A stretch of DNA of 64,000 nt. It comes from AVCC01 sp041736255 (GTDB taxonomy: Bacteria > Pseudomonadota > Gammaproteobacteria > Burkholderiales > Burkholderiaceae_D). The stretch covers positions 31,031 to 95,030 of the forward strand of contig JBGSTZ010000111.1 of NCBI GenBank assembly GCA_041736255.1. The letters run 5' to 3'. Every line of letters begins with the position of its first letter. Position 1 is the stretch's first letter. Shown one piece after another: positions 61,419-64,000 of this stretch. A program made the position numbers and the translations under genes. The notes beneath the pieces are model-generated. The model had not been told where the DNA came from, searched no databases, and saw only the letters and a program-made list of their open reading frames with translations.

Positions 61419-61455
61419 ATGTCGGATTACGCGATAAAGCTGCTAATCCAACCTA
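61419..61455 (-). repeat. Dispersed TAGGTCGGG-type repeat, reversed
   Basis: On the minus strand it reads TAGGTTGGATTAGCAGCTTT then ATCGCGTAATCCGACAT, a diverged full copy of the repeat at 51200-51236. Confidence 0.7.
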
Positions 61456-61459
61456 CGTC

Positions 61460-61530
61460 AAATAATATATACATTATTATGTATTTTCAGAATACGCAAT
61501 TAATATATGTGTTTAATAAGGTATTTTTAG
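61460..61530 (+). repeat. Diverged copy C of the palindromic repeat family
   Basis: AATACGCAATTAATATATG (61491-61509) keeps 15 consecutive bases (CGCAATTAATATATG) of the core in copy A; the flanks GTATTTT also agree. The right hairpin is lost. Confidence 0.55.
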
Positions 61531-61742
61531 ATATACCCAGTATTTTTTAATTTTAATAATTGCTCGATTCAAAATGTCAAAATCGTCAATAAATACCGGA
61601 TCCGTATATTTTGTTTGCATGCGCGCTTGACTACAGGCTGCTAATGGGTGACCCTAGTTTTTAACTGGCGGCTGTATGCTGGTGTTTTTTACGGGTCAAT
61701 GATCCGACCGGCAGCGTATTTACAACTGTGCTGCAATCCAAA

Positions 61743-61758
61743 TGCGAACGCATTCGCA
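61743..61758. promoter_or_regulatory. Candidate operator palindrome upstream of the sugar operon
   Basis: TGCGAA-CGCA-TTCGCA, 6-bp arms, lies 126 bp upstream of the first coupled ORF. It could be the site of a LacI- or GntR-type regulator. No regulator gene is in the window, so this is weak. Confidence 0.35.
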
Positions 61759-61883
61759 CGCCCTCACAGCCGCTTTGGCCACCGAATATAAATAGCCCGG
61801 CAATACAGCGCATTCGCCTTAACATGCGACATGCTCATGTGGTTTTGTTCTGCGCCGAGCGGCTAGTCCGAAGGAGATTTAAC

Positions 61884-62012
61884 ATGATTATTCTGGAGCA
61901 GCAAACGCTGTTTAAACCCGCTATGGGATACCGATTAGTGCCGGCGAACCGTCTTGACAACTCATCTCTTAATGTAACAGCGGTAACAGCCGTGGCAGAG
62001 GCGACCGCGTGA
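61884..62012 (+). CDS. 42-residue ORF translationally coupled to the sugar kinase
   Basis: AAGGAG seven bases before ATG 61884 gives a strong start. The frame encodes MIILEQQTLFKPAMGYRLVP and onward, ending in an Ala/Thr/Val-rich tail (TAVTAVAEATA). Its TGA (62010-62012) overlaps the kinase GTG start (GTGA). The kinase lacks its own ribosome site beyond a GAGGCGA, so it may depend on translation of this ORF. It is unlike any family I know and could be a leader peptide or a truncated gene. Confidence 0.55.
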   Translation: MIILEQQTLFKPAMGYRLVPANRLDNSSLNVTAVTAVAEATA

Positions 62013-62884
62013 CCGACCTGGTCGTTGTCGGCATGGCCTATTTTGAAGTTTTCGTTCCGCCCCACAAACAGCCGGCGCCGGGCGAAGAACTGTTCGTCAA
62101 GGGCATTCAACTCGCCCTTGGCGGCGCGCTCAACACGGCGACGGTCGCCGCCGCGCTCGGCTTGCGGGTGACGCTGTGCGTACCGATGGGCCACGGCATT
62201 GTGGATCAGGCGGTGGAACTGCTGGCGCAACGTTCGGGCATCACGCTCGAACCGTTTGCCGCACCCGACAACCCCGCCATCTCGCTGGTTTTTTCTGATG
62301 CCCATGACCGCTCGTTCGTCAGCACGGCTGAACTCGATGTGCTGGCAACAGTCGAACGCCTGCCGCCCTGTGCCTGGGTGCATGTGCCGGGCCTGGAAGA
62401 AGCCGGGCGTCTTGCCGCGCCATTGGCCCGTGCACGGCGCGACGGTGCGCGCATTTCGGTCAGCGGCAGCTGGAGCCCGCGCCAACTCAGCCAGCTTGCG
62501 GGGCGCAAAGACCGAGCCTGGGATTTGCTGGTGCTCAACGAGAAAGAAGCGCTGGCTGCGTGCGGCGACGTCGCAACAGCGCCAGAGCGCTTGGCCGGAG
62601 CGGCACATTCGGTGCTGGTCACGCTGGGCGCCAATGGTGCGTTCGGGATGCTTGACGGAACAGCGGTGCGGGTTCCCGCAGTTGCCGCGCAAGTGGTCGA
62701 TTCCACCGGTGCCGGCGATGCTTTTTGCGGCGGTGTTATCGCGGGCCTGATACATGGACATGGCGTCGCGCCCGAAGCCGCGCTGCAGCACGGCACGCAT
62801 GCTGCGGCGCGCATTTTGAACCAAACCGGCGGTCTGGTCACAGACCCCAAAATCATGGCCGGATTAACCAAAGAGAGCTTATGA
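62009..62884 (+). CDS. PfkB family carbohydrate kinase
   Basis: A 291-residue ribokinase-type sugar kinase. The start is GTG 62009. The N-terminal LVVVGMAYFEVFVPPHKQPA, GGALNTATVAAALGL (substrate Gly-rich motif) and the C-terminal PfkB signature DSTGAGDAFCGGVIAGL with catalytic Asp are intact. It overlaps the GH4 gene by four bases (ATGA). Sugar specificity is unknown; the partner suggests phosphorylation of a sugar released by, or entering with, a glycoside. A regulator or transporter is not visible. Confidence 0.9.
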   Translation: MTDLVVVGMAYFEVFVPPHKQPAPGEELFVKGIQLALGGALNTATVAAALGLRVTLCVPMGHGIVDQAVELLAQRSGITLEPFAAPDNPAISLVFSDAHDRSFVSTAELDVLATVERLPPCAWVHVPGLEEAGRLAAPLARARRDGARISVSGSWSPRQLSQLAGRKDRAWDLLVLNEKEALAACGDVATAPERLAGAAHSVLVTLGANGAFGMLDGTAVRVPAVAAQVVDSTGAGDAFCGGVIAGLIHGHGVAPEAALQHGTHAAARILNQTGGLVTDPKIMAGLTKESL

Positions 62885-64000
62885 AAATCCTGACTGTATT
62901 AGGAGGTGGCAGTGCGTACACCCCCGGCCTGCTGCAGGCATTGATTGCGCATGCCGCCGAATTGCCGCTCACAACCGTGCGTTTGTATGACACCGATGCC
63001 AACCGGCTTGCCATCGTCGCACGCCTGGGCAAGGCCATGGCCCATAGCGCCGGCGCATTCGAAGTCGAGGCTGCTGATTCACTGGAGAGCGCGATACAAG
63101 GCGCCGATTTGATCCTGAACTCGACGCGTCCGGGCGGTTTGGCGGCCCGCCGCATCGATGAAACGCTGCCACTGGAATTTGGCATTCCCGGCCAGGAAAC
63201 GGTGGGGCCGGGTGGCTTTTTCTTTGCGCTGCGATCGGTGCCGGAAGCGTTACGGGTCGCCGCACTGGTGCAAGAGCTGGCGCCGCGGGCGACCATTCTC
63301 AATTACACCAATCCGAGCAACATCGTCACCCAGGCGCTGGTGGACCGGGGTGGCGTCAACGTGATCGGCATGTGCGACCAGTCCGATGAAGACCTGCAGG
63401 CGATCGTTCATGCGCTGGGCCGTCAGGGAACTTACGCGTTTCGCAGCAACGGACTCAACCACGCGACCTGGTACAGCGAGATCATGATCGACGGCGCGCC
63501 GCTGGCCGCAATTTCCGAGCCGCTGACAGCGCCGCAGGAATACGACGAAGAGCATAAGTTGCGCTTTGCATTTTCGCTTGGCATGGCGCGCGAAAATCCC
63601 GGCTACTGGCCGAACTCGTACCTTCCTTATTATCTGTTCCCCGATGCTTTTGTCGAACAAGCGCGCCGCGTTGGACCGCGCAGCGATGTGGTCGCGGCTT
63701 CGCTTCCCAAGTACTACGCGCACTTCGAGGCCGAAGGAAAACGCGCGACGCCGCAGCTGCGCTGGTATCGGGGCTCGGCCGGTTTCGGCGATCTGGCCGT
63801 GACCGTGATCCGGGCGCTGGCATCGCAAACGCCGCACGAACTGGTTCTCAATTTGCCCAATCACGGCGCCACGCCGGCATTTGCAGACGATACCGTGATC
63901 GAAACGCGGGTGCGGGTTTCGCGCGCCGGGATCGAGCGCATCGCTGCGCCGCCGCTGCCCGCATCGTACGGCGCTCTTGCCGCACAACTTGAGCAATATC
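62881..64000 (+). CDS. Glycoside hydrolase family 4 (6-phospho-beta-glucosidase-like), 3' end cut
   Basis: The start is ATG 62881; the frame is open to the window end (373 residues seen). The NAD-binding N terminus is LTVLGGGSAYTPGLLQALIA, with DLILNSTRPGGLAARRIDET and the pattern FGIPGQETVGPGGFFFALRS. The metal-binding Cys appears in IGMCDQSDEDL and the His in NGLNHATWYSEI. GH4 enzymes hydrolyse phosphorylated or plain alpha/beta-glycosides by NAD+ and Mn2+-dependent oxidation-elimination. It is coupled to the PfkB kinase gene. Codon use is distinctly G+C-rich at third positions. Confidence 0.92.
   Translation, partial: MKILTVLGGGSAYTPGLLQALIAHAAELPLTTVRLYDTDANRLAIVARLGKAMAHSAGAFEVEAADSLESAIQGADLILNSTRPGGLAARRIDETLPLEFGIPGQETVGPGGFFFALRSVPEALRVAALVQELAPRATILNYTNPSNIVTQALVDRGGVNVIGMCDQSDEDLQAIVHALGRQGTYAFRSNGLNHATWYSEIMIDGAPLAAISEPLTAPQEYDEEHKLRFAFSLGMARENPGYWPNSYLPYYLFPDAFVEQARRVGPRSDVVAASLPKYYAHFEAEGKRATPQLRWYRGSAGFGDLAVTVIRALASQTPHELVLNLPNHGATPAFADDTVIETRVRVSRAGIERIAAPPLPASYGALAAQLEQY

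Larger units (their letters stand above)
61398..61883. other. Intergenic region with repeats before the sugar operon
   Basis: 486 bases without a convincing gene. It contains the reversed TAGGTCGGG-type repeat (61419-61455), a diverged copy of the A/B palindromic repeat (61460-61530), an A+T-rich stretch to about 61620, and a candidate operator palindrome at 61743. Confidence 0.6.

Noticed and set aside
61835..62824. Minus-strand open frame of 329 codons opposite the PfkB kinase
   Set aside because: Antisense to a gene with an intact catalytic motif; no plausible product.

Overview
The window looks like chromosome from a betaproteobacterium of the order Burkholderiales, most likely an Oxalobacteraceae member (Herminiimonas/Janthinobacterium-like). 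This is an inference from gene content and order: mutM / TPR lipoprotein / lolB / ispE / tRNA-Gln / prs / rplY / pth, a PHB phasin, and the AI-2E permease / hda / HAD phosphatase / pcnB / folK run. No rRNA, CRISPR array, plasmid or phage functions were seen.

Layout. (1) 1-11180, minus strand: an ABC-transporter-dependent O-polysaccharide locus read manC > wzm > wzt > gmd > rmd > two GT4 glycosyltransferases > coiled-coil methyltransferase > a two-domain glycosyltransferase that runs off the left edge. manC, gmd and rmd give GDP-D-rhamnose, so the product is probably a D-rhamnan like the Pseudomonas common polysaccharide antigen. The methyltransferase and the Wzt C-terminal domain suggest capped-end recognition before export. 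(2) 11454-15449, minus strand: mutM, a dynamin-like GTPase and mutY, so two oxidised-guanine repair glycosylases flank a membrane-type GTPase. (3) 15574-21833, plus strand: outer-membrane lipoprotein genes (TPR protein, lolB), ispE, tRNA-Gln(TTG), prs, rplY, pth. (4) 21867-32348: pyruvate kinase, phasin, a chemoreceptor, a predicted exported ATP-dependent DNA ligase, a nitroreductase, metal transporters (CDF, VIT/CCC1), the cbpA-cbpM chaperone pair, a DUF2789 protein and a periplasmic copper chaperone.

(5) 32349-40995: a mixed region with a dead IS110 transposase abutting a dead fragment of a SEC-C gene whose intact relative lies 5.4 kb away, a response regulator-PAS-GGDEF-EAL protein, a YihY-type membrane protein, a secreted protein with 111-bp tandem Ca-binding-type repeats, and small conserved proteins. 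(6) 41035-50331: ClC channel, purM, then AI-2E permease-hda-HAD-pcnB-folK with overlapping ends, panB and a TupBC-like ABC transporter without its binding protein. (7) 50332-52960: an accessory pocket with HicAB and HigBA toxin-antitoxin modules, carbonic anhydrase and several families of short palindromic or direct repeats. (8) 53015-61397: FAD oxidoreductase, SstT symporter, PpiB, a MITE-like element, DUF2189-DUF2788, a UvrD-like helicase with an extra C-terminal domain, and MtfA peptidase. (9) 61884-64000: a sugar operon (42-residue coupled ORF, PfkB kinase, GH4 glycosidase) that looks richer in G+C and runs off the right edge.

The most notable signals are the D-rhamnan locus with a probable cap-and-export system, the repair/dynamin operon, the exported ligase, the direct repeats around HigBA and around carbonic anhydrase, a 50-bp perfect palindrome after the phasin gene, and the IS110/SEC-C junction. 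Nothing here can be declared a wholly new system from sequence alone.
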